A stretch of DNA of 64,000 nucleotides from Microbotryum silenes-acaulis (taxonomy: Eukaryota; Basidiomycota; Microbotryomycetes; Microbotryales; Microbotryaceae). Where the stretch lies: positions 372,001 through 436,000 of the forward strand of contig QPFY01000008.1 in assembly GCA_003665825.1 (NCBI GenBank), written 5' to 3'. A program made the position numbers and the translations under genes. The notes beneath the pieces are model-generated. The model did no database searches and was not told the DNA's origin. It was given only the letters and a program-made list of their open reading frames with translations. This document shows, one piece after another, positions 44,479-55,332 of the stretch (within the stretch, counting starts at the first letter, position 1; each line of letters starts with the position of its first letter).

Positions 44479-47037
44479 TCAGCACATCATCGGTGCGTCT
44501 TGAAGATAAGAAAGGTCGAGAAATTCCAAAGAAGCGTCTTCGTCGTCGTTAACGTGAGACGCGTGTGCGGAGGGCGGGCAAGGGGCGTTGGTGAGGTCGT
44601 CGTTAGGGTCGTGAATGATACCTTTGGCCCAGTCGCCCCAAGCGTTGGCGATCGTTTCGCTGTCGAGGTGGAGCTGAGGGGGAGCCGCGGCCTCGATCGG
44701 GTCCGAGGCTGGCGACGAGGTGATGTCGACCTGGACTAGATCCACGGGGTCGGCGACAGCGCCGAGCGCTCCAGGTTGATGAACAGGGCCCGTTCTGATA
44801 GCTTCCGCGGCAGGGAAATTTCAACCTCGCGTGCGACGAGGCGAGAGCTATCAGAGTGAGGGGTCAAGTTTGGCAACGTGGAGCGTCGTGTACTGATTGG
44901 CGACGAGTGGGCCGAGGAGGAAGGGCTCGACTTGCGCGACGATGAGCGCACGCTCGACGGCGAAGTGCTGTACGATGTGCCGTTGGGGGACATGGGATCG
45001 TCAAAGTCGCTTCGGATCGTCATCGAGTCGTCACCGCAGACGTCGTTCAGCGAGCAGGCGGGTCCGAGCGCGGGAGCGGAGGTGGTGTCGGGAACGACGG
45101 GGAAGCCGTTCGCATTCGCCGGAGACGGGTGCGAGGTGATGGGGTCGGGGGCCGAGGTCGACAGCGGAGCGGCGAGAAACTGTTCGAACCGCTTGAACTT
45201 GTCCTCGAGCGACTCTAACCGTTCCCGAAGTCGACTCGACTCCATTTGTTCGGCACGGAGGCGGGTGCGCAGATTCTCCTTCTCTGTCTCGAGCTCGGCG
45301 ATCTTGCTCGCGAACGGTGCGACCGACGCCGGAGAAGCCGCGGACGAGGCTGCGCCGTGCAACGACGGGTGATCACTGACACTTGTCGTCGAGGAAGAAA
45401 CAGAGTGGGAGCGACTTGACCGAGTCGACAGCAAGGTCGAGGTGTGAGAGGTGTGAGAGGTCGGCGTCGATGACCCGCCGTGGGAGCGGGGCGGCACAAA
45501 GGGAAGGGGGACCGCAAGCTGCGCTTCGAGCTGCGCGACCCGCTGTTCGAGGTAAACGGTGTGCTCTTTTTTGCGATCGCGGGAGGCTTGTGCAGCGTCT
45601 GTTCGTAAAATTCAAGGAAGAGATAATCGATCTAGGTCAGCATGGCCAATGACCGGAGCAAATATCGGAAGAAATGAGGCGGCGTAGGTGACTAGCGCGG
45701 AATTGTGAAGGGCCGTTCTGGTGCGAGACAGGAGGCGCCTTTCAGGCCATGCCTCAGGGGAGGCGCCGAGCGTGGGCTCGCTCAGGAGAAATGTTCTCTC
45801 GGAGGTTGACCAAAAGAAGACTCTCGCGCCGTCGGTCGCTCGACCGTATGGGAACAGCGACGATGACGGGTGCGCAGTCCTTGTTCCGTAAATGGATCGC
45901 AACGCCGGTTTCCAACCCTGCTAGAAACGTGCCCGCGAGCTGGACGGGCCTGGAACCAGAGGCACCAGGGCGATGAGTCGACGATGGCGCTAAGCGGGGC
46001 TGGGCCGGCCCAATCCTCCGCGCCGCTATCGCGCGAGCCGCGTCTACCCCACAAAAATCCGAGCTCGTTCGGACGTGAATCTCGCGACTCGCAAGTCCAA
46101 AGTTCGACTTGTGAGACAGGACAATAGTCCCGGGTAGAGATCGCTCGCAAACCACCGTAGAGAGATCCCGAATCGAATGGTCGAAACAGCCATGTAAAAC
46201 GCCCAAACACCAAGACAGGAGGCGAGGAGTCGATGGACCCGAGAGCAGACCGAGTGGAGGAACAGGAATTGAGTAGCACCGCCTGAACTTACTGCGATTG
46301 CGGATCATCCGAGCCTGCTTACGTTGCTCCTTCTCGTGAGTCGTGCCGGTTGTCGAGGAAGCACCACCGGGCGAGTCCATGTGGTCATCGAGAGAACAAA
46401 CGCTGGCGGCGACGTTGCTGTTGCTGCTGCTGTTGGCACCGCCGAACGCCGAGGAGAGGAGGGTCGAGTTCGGCCAAGGCGCAGGCGGGGGCGGGGGCGA
46501 GGTGTTCATTGACGACGCCGAGTTGTACGAGGTTGCGAATTGAATAGGCGCCTGTCGAGGCTGGTGGGGGGAACCGTGATGGCGATGCGATGCCGACGGA
46601 GTCGATGAACCCGAAAAGGTCAACGCAGGGGCCCCGGCGGGATGGTGCTGCGATGGCCCCGACGAAACCGGAACTGCCTGCGGCGGCGGCGGCGGTGGCG
46701 GCTGCTGCTGCTGGCCGGCCCTCGCGTGCGCCGCTTGCGCTGGAGCCGCCGGCGTCGGCTGGGAGAGGGTAGGCGTCTGGGCTTGGGCTTGGGCGGCTTG
46801 GGCCTGAGCTTGGGTCATGGCTCGAGCCCGCTTCGAAGCTCGCGAACTGGTGGACGACGGCTGCGATGTCGAAGACGAGGTCGACCGATGGAGGCTATGG
46901 TCGTTTCGGTCCTCATCGAAGCTCGTTGGCGGTGGTGCATGTCGTTTCGGCCGGGTAGGAGCTGCGGTCGTCGTCGAGGAGCTGCTGCTGAGGAACGAGC
47001 CGTGAGGCACCGTCGGGTGCTGCTGAGATGCGGCCAT
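44479..47037 (-). CDS. HAC1: Hac1/XBP1-type bZIP factor of the unfolded protein response (Cib1/Hxl1 homologue)
   Basis: Exon 1 (47037-46293) and exon 2 (from 45598) join in the basic region to give QARMIRNRNAAQASRDRKKE, with the NRxAAQxxRDRKK signature of XBP1/Hac1. A leucine zipper (YLEQRVAQLEAQL) follows. Long Gln/Pro-rich and Ser-rich segments flank it. Unspliced, the frame ends at 44736 and gives 535 residues. Removing the 23 nt at 44833-44811 moves the frame into an acidic C-terminus that ends at 44479 (LVQVDITSSPASDP, WGDWAKGIIHDPNDD, DEDASLEFLDLSYLQ), giving 613 residues. In HAC1/XBP1 the nuclease Ire1 performs such a cut when misfolded protein builds up in the ER, and the new tail activates chaperone genes. 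The spliceosomal intron (45599-46292) is 694 nt, the longest in the window. In Ustilago this factor also controls growth in the plant. Confidence 0.85.
44795..44854 (-). promoter_or_regulatory. Ire1 splice-site hairpins and 23-nt unconventional intron in HAC1-like mRNA
   Basis: 5' hairpin at 44841-44825: stem CCUCG/CGAGG with 7-nt loop UCGCACG. 3' hairpin at 44818-44802: stem UUUCC/GGAAG with 7-nt loop CUGCCGC, which fits the known CNG/CNGN loop rule. Cutting after the third loop base in both removes 44833-44811 (23 nt, 2 modulo 3) and joins the two frames exactly. The 5' loop has the required G3 and C4 but U1 and C6 depart from the rule. An outer 9-bp inverted repeat, CUGAUAGCU (44854-44846) and AGCUAUCAG (44803-44795), brackets both hairpins; its inner end overlaps the 3' stem by two bases. 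Confidence 0.75.
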
Positions 47038-50000
47038 GTTGGGAAGCAGTAGGGAAGGCGAACGTGGAAAAGCGAAAGGTCAAGCGGAAAGGTCGTAAGA
47101 AAGGCGTCAAGAGTCAGGTAATTTAGGAGAGAAAATGTGGGATGGCGCGATGTTGAGGGAACGAGCGGGAAAGGCCAGACAACCGACCACCGTCTCTCGA
47201 GCAGCGGAAGGGAGCCCCAGTGGGCCCTGGCTCCTGGGTCCTGGCGTAGCGCGCCAAATGAACAATTTCGACTCAATTCAGGCGCACGGCGATCAACGCT
47301 GCACGAACGCTCGAGCCTGGTAGCGCACTGTCAAGTCAGGGTTCCCTTTTATAGTCGATCCCGACGCTCGAGCACCGGCGGGCCATGTGGGGGTCGACGC
47401 ACAATGAACGTCCCACGGATGAGCTTTGATTTTTCGGGTGTTGAATGGCCTGACAAGGACGTTCACTGGACCCATTTCAGCAACATGGTAATCGGACGAA
47501 TTCTGAAAAAGTCAGCAAACATCGACAAAGTTAACTGAGGCACGCAACTACAACGTTCCTTTTGAGAGCGCGAACGTTCCAGCTGCTCAGCCGTGGCAAA
47601 GTGATCGAAGTTTAAGCAAACGAAGTTTCAACTCGATAAAGGTGGGCGCGCCGCGCCGCGTACATTTCAAACCGGTACGGGAGGCTGCTCGGGGGCCAAC
47701 CGCACCCCAGGTGGCCGTCAAAAAGCCTACGACAAACTGGCAAATATATGAACAAAATTCGAGAACATGTGAATGTGTACATGCACCCAGACGCACACTT
47801 ATAGGGGGGCGACAGAGTCACAGAGGCTATACTCGGCTGCCAGCCTGCCAGCGACGGCGACTGCGATAGAGTCGAAAGTGAAAGCGTCGGCGCGTTTGCT
47901 TGGCCTTGAAGCAGGGGCTGGGTGGGTACCCTCATCGAATGGGTTCAAAGGATCAAATATGATGGGTTAGGTGTTGGGGCCCATTGATCGCTTTTTTTGG
48001 CGGCGCTGGTACTCGCCGTCGGCTGGCTTTGGTGGTGATGATTGCTCTAACGCCAACTCCATTTGCCTGAGGCTGAGGCCGACCCCGACGTATAGACGTT
48101 TCAACGGAAGTCGACCACAATTGCCGACTAAATTGGATGAGGACTCACAGTTACCGCATGAAATCCGGTGCAAGCGCCATCACCCGATAAGTCAGGCCCT
48201 TGGTGTGATCCCAAGTTCTAATTGAGCAAACGGAGTTAAGCCCCGTTGGACCGGATGACGGCCGTTCCTTACCAAAACCCCTCATCCAGCTGCTCGAGGT
48301 GGACGCTCAATATCCGGGGCGCAGCGAGGCCGGCAGCTCGACCGGCGGCGACTCAACCCGACATTTTTTTTCGGATATATTGGTTCGCAATGCAAACAAC
48401 CCTGAGATACGAAGGTAAACACGGCTAACAATTGTGCTTTCCTAAATTTCCTTGTAACAGCCATGCTCTTCCCACTCTGGTTTACAAACTGGAGGTGGAA
48501 GTCGAACTGGCTCTCGTCGTCGCCACAGAGTCGGACTCTTCTGCACGTCATTCTATTCCCGGGGCCCCTGCTGCGAAGGCCCTGGCTTCCGCTTCAACTT
48601 GCCTTCGTATTCGCATCCGAGTACTCTGTGAAGGACCTGTCAAGTCGGTATTTCGGGTACTACATTAGGTTAGGTACCACCGCGACTGCCTTGTGTCTCT
48701 GTAAATCACCCAACTTGAAGGGGGTTTTAGTGGGTATGATTGATTCTGATTCAGGGTCGATGAGTCCTACACTACTGGCCTAGCCAGTGTGCTTAGCTGC
48801 ATTCCCTCCGACTTTTCCAAAGGTTTCTAGGTATTAATATAATTATACTGCTATTGAAATCTATCAAATAAAAAAGCGAGCGTGTGATGAGTTTTCTCGT
48901 CTCATTGCGGATGTGCTCGGGTGCTCGGCTTTCTAATTCAGTCGCACCTTGCAGATAATAATTGCCTCTTCCTCTTGTGATCACCTTTTCTGGCCCCTTT
49001 CCAGGTCACAACTGGTAACTGGCGGTGAAGCGCCTGGGCCTGGGCGCCTGGGCCCGCGACGTCACCGCCGCTGCCGCGCTGCGCTTGACAATCCGCAAAA
49101 AGCGAAGTCTTCATGTTCTCACATCTGTAGAATCCACTAGGACCTACCAACACCTTCTCAGAAATGACAAAGGAGAAGCCACTTTAGACCTGCCGAACAC
49201 CGCGGTGCCGAGGCTCGCGACTCCCGTTGTGCATACATGCAGTGATGCACGAATCCGATCGGACGCGGCTTCGCTTTTCCCATTCGCGGCGCGATGGCCT
49301 GCGCCCCTCGGCGAGGAGGGCGGGAATCGGGAACGCCGCGGCCCTTGCAACTTGTTGGCTCTTTTGGAGTCGACGGCAGCGGGCCGGCGGACTCTCAATC
49401 GCTTGGATCCTATTTATGTGCCAAACACAAACGAATAGTACTACTTCAGGTGCAAATCTACTGCCCATTTTTTTTGAGATCCGTCCGACAATCTTTGCAC
49501 CGCCTTGGTTAATCAACGAGCATTCATGGTCATAACGAAGGTTGTGAGCGGTCGGAGCTCGTACGCACGCGGGAAAGCCTTTGCCTTGCATCATCGAGGT
49601 CGCGGAACCAAGCCTTTGTCTTATCTTTCACGTCATGGGCCGAAACTTACTTTCTGGGTGATTACACGCGTGAGAGGATATGCCATCATGCTGCATCTAC
49701 TAGTGCTGCATATATCATGCTCTAGAAAGATAGTCCCGCACCGAATGAGTACAGAATGACCTTGGATTGCAATCGAACCCCCTTTGACATCGTTGGCGTC
49801 TGTTCTTGTCTTTGGAACTTTTCGGAAGGCGCTCGGATCCCGCAATCGAGCCTATCCCATGTTGGGTTTCACTTTCTGTTCATCGTCGGACATCTTGCAA
49901 CAGAACGAGAGAGAGAGAGAAAGGTCGATCCAAAAACTCTTTTTTCTGGACTCCATCAGCTCAACCGCAGATGGAAGGAATTGACTTTAGCGATGCTTGG

Positions 50001-50100
50001 TCGATCCATCACAGTTCTTTTTGACTGCCCACCTCGCGTAGTAAGATTGGGCGTCATCAAAGACCCCTAAAAATCCTAAAATCCCTACAAAACCATCACA
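47038..50100. other. 3-kb stretch without a recognisable gene
   Basis: Upstream of the HAC1-like gene and downstream of SAC3. Open frames are short (44 to 137 codons), overlap each other and lack domains. The bases next to 47038 are the probable leader and promoter of the HAC1-like gene. A stretch near 48220 recalls 5S rRNA over about a dozen bases only. No repeat seen. Confidence 0.45.
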
Positions 50101-53100
50101 TCAAACAATCGACACCCTCGAACTGTTCGAACCCGTCTCCAAAGTCCCACCTCCCATCGTCAACAACCCTTTCGCTTCTTTCATGATCTTCTCCAACGCG
50201 CTCAAGCGATCCACCATCGTCGACGGTGTCGTCCCGTTGGGTTCAAGAACAGTCTTCTTGTTCTTGTTCAACGCTACCTCGGGGGACGTAGAAGCTTTGC
50301 GTTTGCCCTTTTGTTTCGATGTGAGAGTCGTTGAGGCTATCGCGATATTCTCTTTGATAGGTTCGGAGGAAATCTCGTCGTTGTCCCGGGGTAGGGTAAA
50401 GACATGTTCTGCCAATCGTGCGCGCGTTCGCCGGAGTTCATAGTCGTAGGTATCTTGTTGTATGAAATACCCTTCCACGCTGGAGAGAACGCGATTTTCC
50501 AGATGGTCGAGAAGTAAACGAGCGAGCGTGGCTGCGAGTCGTAGGAGGAAACAAAGGCGCATGAGCTTCGAGATCGACTTCGACGCACAGATGAGCACAG
50601 TGACTGACCATCCGTAACGGGCGGGAACTCGCTCAAAGCTGAATTCAGCAAAGGTGAAGGACCAACCACTTCGAGTCGCTTGTCCGATAAATAGGATTGT
50701 ATGCGGCTCCGGAATGAAGTTGAGAATGTGGTCGGCAAGAGTGGCAAGGATTCGATAGGATGGAAGGGAGAGTTGGCGGTGGCGGTGGCGGTCTTTTTCG
50801 CCGAAGAGAGGATCAGAGACAAGGACGACAAGAGGATGTTGCATGCGATGATAGCTGGATATGATAAGGATCAGTCTCCCGCGCAAAAAAACCCTTGGCG
50901 TACCATTCGACTCACGATCGTCAGTTGAGCAACGTTGGGAGAGTGCAAAAGCCCGCGCATCGGACCAAGACCGTAAGAGAGGTGCCACGAAGTCTGACGG
51001 TGCCGGAAGTAGTCAATTCCAAGCTGTCACATGCACGCTACCCGAACCGAACTTACCAACGAGAGGGCGCTTAGCCCGATCCACCCGTATCGCCAGAGTC
51101 GGCAAAGCCGTTCGTGTGAGCTTATCAAAGTCTTCCTCAGCGTCATCAAGTCTTGCGATCCAGACATCCACCCCCTGCAATCCATCCCGAAGCGAATTGA
51201 TATTAAGCTCATCCAAAAGCTGTGAGATGGCGTTCCTGCTTTAGCAATCGAGATGCTCGATCTCGGGGCTGAAGAAACGAACGACCTTACTCACCTTTTG
51301 CTTAAGCTCAACTTGCTCCTCCAGCGTAGGCGTCGTCGAAGGGCAACACGTGATAAGTAAAGATGGCTTGAAGCGTGAAACCTCATTCGCAGCTTCGACA
51401 AGACGATGAACGCGCTGACAAGCGGCATATAAATCCGAAGCTACGAGTTCCTCGGTACAATCGAGGAGGATCAACCCCACGTCATCCAGGGTCTCTTGGC
51501 GTGGGTCGTCCTCGTTCGCGACCATCTCGACAAGGAGGTCGACATGCGGCATGTCGATGGTACTCGTCAGTTCCAAGTCGGACAAGTCGAATTTGCGAGC
51601 CAACCAAGTTGCGAACGTCGAAGTGGTCGAGGTTGTCGAGACGAGTGCGGCCCATGCTTGCCGTGTGGCTTGCTGAGTAGGCATGAGCGAGTCGACGTGT
51701 TGGGCCAGAGTGTGAAGCATCGTTCCTGACCTCCAAAGTTTGTCTCTTCTTGCTTGGGCAGTATAGATTTGGTCGGCGAACGCTCGATCGGCCTGGACCG
51801 AAGAAGCCGACGGCGCATCAAGGTCTGGCAACCCCAACGAAAGCGTCGAGAGGTCCAAAGCCCCATCAAAGGAATAATCCTCTTCCTGGTCCCACGCCGT
51901 CCTCCCCACCCCTACCGAAGCCGTAATCTCCCTGACGTTCTCCTCGAACCTCTTCCTCCTCTCTCGATCCCTCTCCTTCGCGTCCAAACTCAACATCGTC
52001 CTCAACCTCCACGAGTTCCAAACTTTCCTCGTCATCCGTCGTTGCCTCTTGGCTCGAACGAGTTCACTCGCCGTCATGCGCCTCGCATGGTCTTCCAATA
52101 GGTCAGCAGCAAGCTTCGCAGCAACGTACTCCATCGTCCTTTGTTCATCATGCGCGATCGTGTCCCAATAATCCTCGAGGGCCTGTTCGGCCGCATGTTG
52201 AGCACACGACCGTGCAGCGGATGCAAGTAGCTCGTCGACGAATATCTTGCTGAGCGACGCGATCAAAGGACCTTGGTCCACCTTGGCAAGTTTCGGCGGC
52301 GACGGCAACTTGGGAAGCAAGGCCGGCGCTTGGACCGACTTGGGCTTCTTGGTCGGAACAGATTTGACAACTTCAGGTGATGGCTTGCTTGCGGGACTAG
52401 GCTCGGCAGTTTTCCGCGGCTCGACAACTGGGGCCGGCTGGGGTGCAGACTCGAAGCTGAACGCTTTGGGAGCGGGAAGTTGGCCCGACTCCTGTTTCGG
52501 TGCAGTCCGCTGCGGTGGAGGCGCGAAGAAGGCGTTCGGCTGGGGTGGTGGTGCAAAGGCTGAGGCAGCCGAAGCTGTAGAAGCAGATGCAAAGGGATTG
52601 GGAGCGGGTGTGGCGAGCTTTGGATCCGCAGCGAAGGTTGGGACGAATGAAGGTGCAACGGGATTGAGAGATGGGGTCGATGGGGTCGTCGAAGGTGACG
52701 CTTGGGCGGAGCTGAACGGAAGAGGGGTTGATGTTTGGAAAGAGGGCACCTTGTGCTCGACAGGGGCCGGCTTGATGATGTCGAACGGCGGAACCTGAGG
52801 GACCGAGGTGAGCAACGTGGGTGGGGCGGCTGGGGTTGGTTCAGGTCTTTTGGGTGCAGGGGCAGCAGGAGCTCGAAACACGGCCGGGGAGGATGCCGAG
52901 GGGAGGGGTTGCACGGCAGCCGAGACATAGGCCGCACCATCGATGACGGCTTGATAGGTCGTTGTCCCTCGCTTTGCTTCGACAAGACGTTGGGACACCC
53001 TTTGCTGCAATGTGACATCTGCAAAGAGCGAAGCGTGCAGCTCAGCTCACAGCACAGTCCACTCAAGCTCCCGTCAGACTCACTCTTGATCACTGCCGCT

Positions 53101-54898
53101 TTATGCAGCATGACAACCAGTTCTCCACTCTCTTCCTTCTTCGCCCCTATCCCCAATTGTGAGCAAATCGACTCGACCTCTTCCTCATCATCGCACCCAA
53201 GAACCTTGACGAGCGTTCCCGCAGGAAACCCACTATGCTGTTGCATGTAGGCGTTCTTCATCGTCTCGAGCGCGTTCTTGCGGATCTGATCGAAATGTGT
53301 CGACAAGATACAGCCAAAGAGGTAGGGGACCTCTTGGTTCGCCAGCAGCTTGAAAAACCGGGAAGCGGCATTGAGACTTGCCCGCTCTCCACGAGGGATG
53401 TTGGAGCGCTGAACCAAAGCGTGGAGCCGCAATGCGATCTGAAGACGAGGTTCGTCGAATACGCGCGGCGGTAACAATTCGCAGGACCAAATGATGTCGG
53501 GGTCGCGCAGATGGGTGAGAATATTGTAAGCTCGGAACTCGGCTTCGTTGGGGGCTGGTATCGGTGGATTGGCGAGCCGAGCGTCGTCATAGAACTCATT
53601 GAGAGATTTAAGGACTATGGTGTGGAGAGGCTCGAGTGTGAGTCTGCGTATGGCCTCGACCCAACTCGACGAAAGAGTCCTCACCCTTGCGCAATTGTTC
53701 GAGCTCTTGACTCTCACTGAAACTCGACTGCTCGCGCAATGTGCCCAGAGCAAGAACGTGGTACCGAGCAATGCGTTCGTTGCATTCAATCGCCGCCTCT
53801 CCACGGATATTTTGCATCGTCAAGTCCTGGCGAATGGACCGGGTTCGATCTCGCAGGAAGGGGTGGGTCACATGCAAAGGGGCGGTCGGCAGGAGGTGGT
53901 GGAAGAGGTAGTCGAGCGTCTTTTTGAGTACGGGCGGTGGTCGAACATCCGAGGGTAGAGGCTGTTCGTTCCCTGCTGCGGGTCGATGGAATGCTTTGAC
54001 AGCTCGGGCAGGGTCAATGCGAGTCGTACCCGGATACTGAGCGAGGAGGACGGGGGGGGGGGGGCTGTCAGCGCTGAGCTCGCAAGAATGGCGCACATTC
54101 TCTGTACCATGCACCGACCCTTTCAAGTGCATCAACGTTGTTCTGGTACTCTCGCTCCTCCCTTTCCCACGCGGGACACATGTCTTCGCAGGTCCCCAGG
54201 AAGTCGGTCGCCTGGTCGAGGCGCATTGGCTTGAGCGGATCGGGGATGAGCCCATTCCTGATGTCCCGTAAGCGTTGAGCTTCTCGTAATGGTTTCAACT
54301 GTGTGTTATGAACAGAACACGGACACGGACATGCATGTCGTCGGTCAGCGCCACTGAACCAGCCGGGGCACGAAGAAGACCCGACCGAGCGGGAACCTAC
54401 CTCGAGGTATCTATTGTTGGCAAGGGAGCTCTCGAATCGCTGCTTCCTTGCATCCGAGTCTTCGCCGAGTACTTCAAGAGTCGAGATCTGGTTGGGATCG
54501 CGTGGTGGAGGAGGTGTTGCGACCGAGGAAGCTGGTGGTGGGCGGTCGAGCTGCCGAGGTTGAGGGATGTTGGCAAAGGCAGATGCGGGTGGCGCTGCAC
54601 TGGTTGATGCTGGGGTGGCGAAAGATCGAAACACACTCGAAGGTGCACCAGATATATTCGAGGCCGATTCATTGCGGTTGTTGCCCGATGCCGAAGTCGA
54701 AGCCCCCCAAGCCCAAGGCGAGGTCGAAGTCGAGGCGGCTGCACCAAAGACACCACTTGAGGGAGCAGCAGCGCCAAAGACGCCCGTCGAGCCAGCTCCA
54801 AAAGGGTTGGTGACATGGTTGGAGCCACCTCCAAAAGCTCCACCATCACTTCCACTTGCGCCTCCTCCGAATGCGCCTCCTCCGAATGGCGACGTCAT
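50101..54898 (-). CDS. SAC3: Sac3/GANP-family scaffold of the TREX-2 mRNA export complex
   Basis: Nine exons join in phase: 54898-54401, 54298-54119, 54036-53685, 53614-53084, 53018-51295, 51219-51057, 50993-50916, 50854-50609, 50531-50101; 1400 residues. The N-terminus has FG-type repeats (FGGGAFGGG, NPFGAG) that bind the export receptor. The Sac3/GANP domain spans about 190-520: FLGTCEDMCPAWEREER, KAFHRPAAG, IRGEAAIECNERIARYHVLAL, VLKSLNEFYDDAR, EAEFRAYNILTHLRD, ASRFFKLL, ALETMKNAYMQQ. A Pro/Ala linker leads to a charged helix at about 790-860 (RRMTASELVRAKRQRRMTRKVWNSWR), the likely Cdc31/Sus1-binding region. TREX-2 links transcription to nuclear pores. The exon 3 to 4 join gives LRKVLKSLNEFY, as in homologues. 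The second donor, GTCGGT, is weak. An alternative ATG is at 55003. Confidence 0.88.
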
Positions 54899-55332
54899 GC
54901 CGCAAGTGGGGGGGACTCGGAGGGGATACGGAGGAATGTCAAGAGCCGGCATCTCGCGCGACGCGCCTGGCGAGAACCGTGCACCGCAGAGCTTGTTCTT
55001 CACTGGAGTCTTGACCCAGGGACTCGGAGCCAGAGGGGTATGTGCACCACATGTCCGAGATCGCTTCCCCTTCTTCTCCTAACTTTGTAGATCTCCCTTC
55101 CCTTCTCACCTCACCAAGATCTCACACCAACCCACACCAGTCACCTCCACCTCGGACTCCCAAGGTCACGCCATTCTTTCTCCCTCACGACAGCTTCTTC
55201 CTCACCGTCAACCTCCCCCTGCTCCAGACTTGCACAACTTCACTCAACCGATTGGCGCACGAACCCCTCCCTGCGCTTGCTATCGTGCCCACTCAGTGAT
55301 TTGTTCATTCCATTTCAACTTCAGTCGAGATC
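54899..55332. other. divergent promoter region
   Basis: Between SAC3 (minus) and the unknown plus-strand gene. Strongly C/T-rich on the plus strand from 55060 to 55320. No other feature. Confidence 0.5.

Noticed and set aside
44830..44876. A longer Ire1 intron of 56 or 65 nt, as recalled for HXL1 or cib1
   Set aside because: The cut positions this predicts are not after a G and no CNGCNGN loop was found there; only the 44825-44841 hairpin fits.
45754..46279. Extra C-terminus of the HAC1-like protein continuing from exon 1
   Set aside because: It is intron read-through; the bZIP signature appears only after joining 46293 to 45598.
48160..48245. Short similarity to fungal 5S rRNA (CGGAGTTAAGCCCC)
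   Set aside because: Only about a dozen bases match; the rest of the 5S sequence and its promoter boxes are absent.
50337..50831. Independent 164-codon minus-strand gene
   Set aside because: It is exon 8 of SAC3 read through its GTCAGT donor; splicing joins it in phase with exons 7 and 9.
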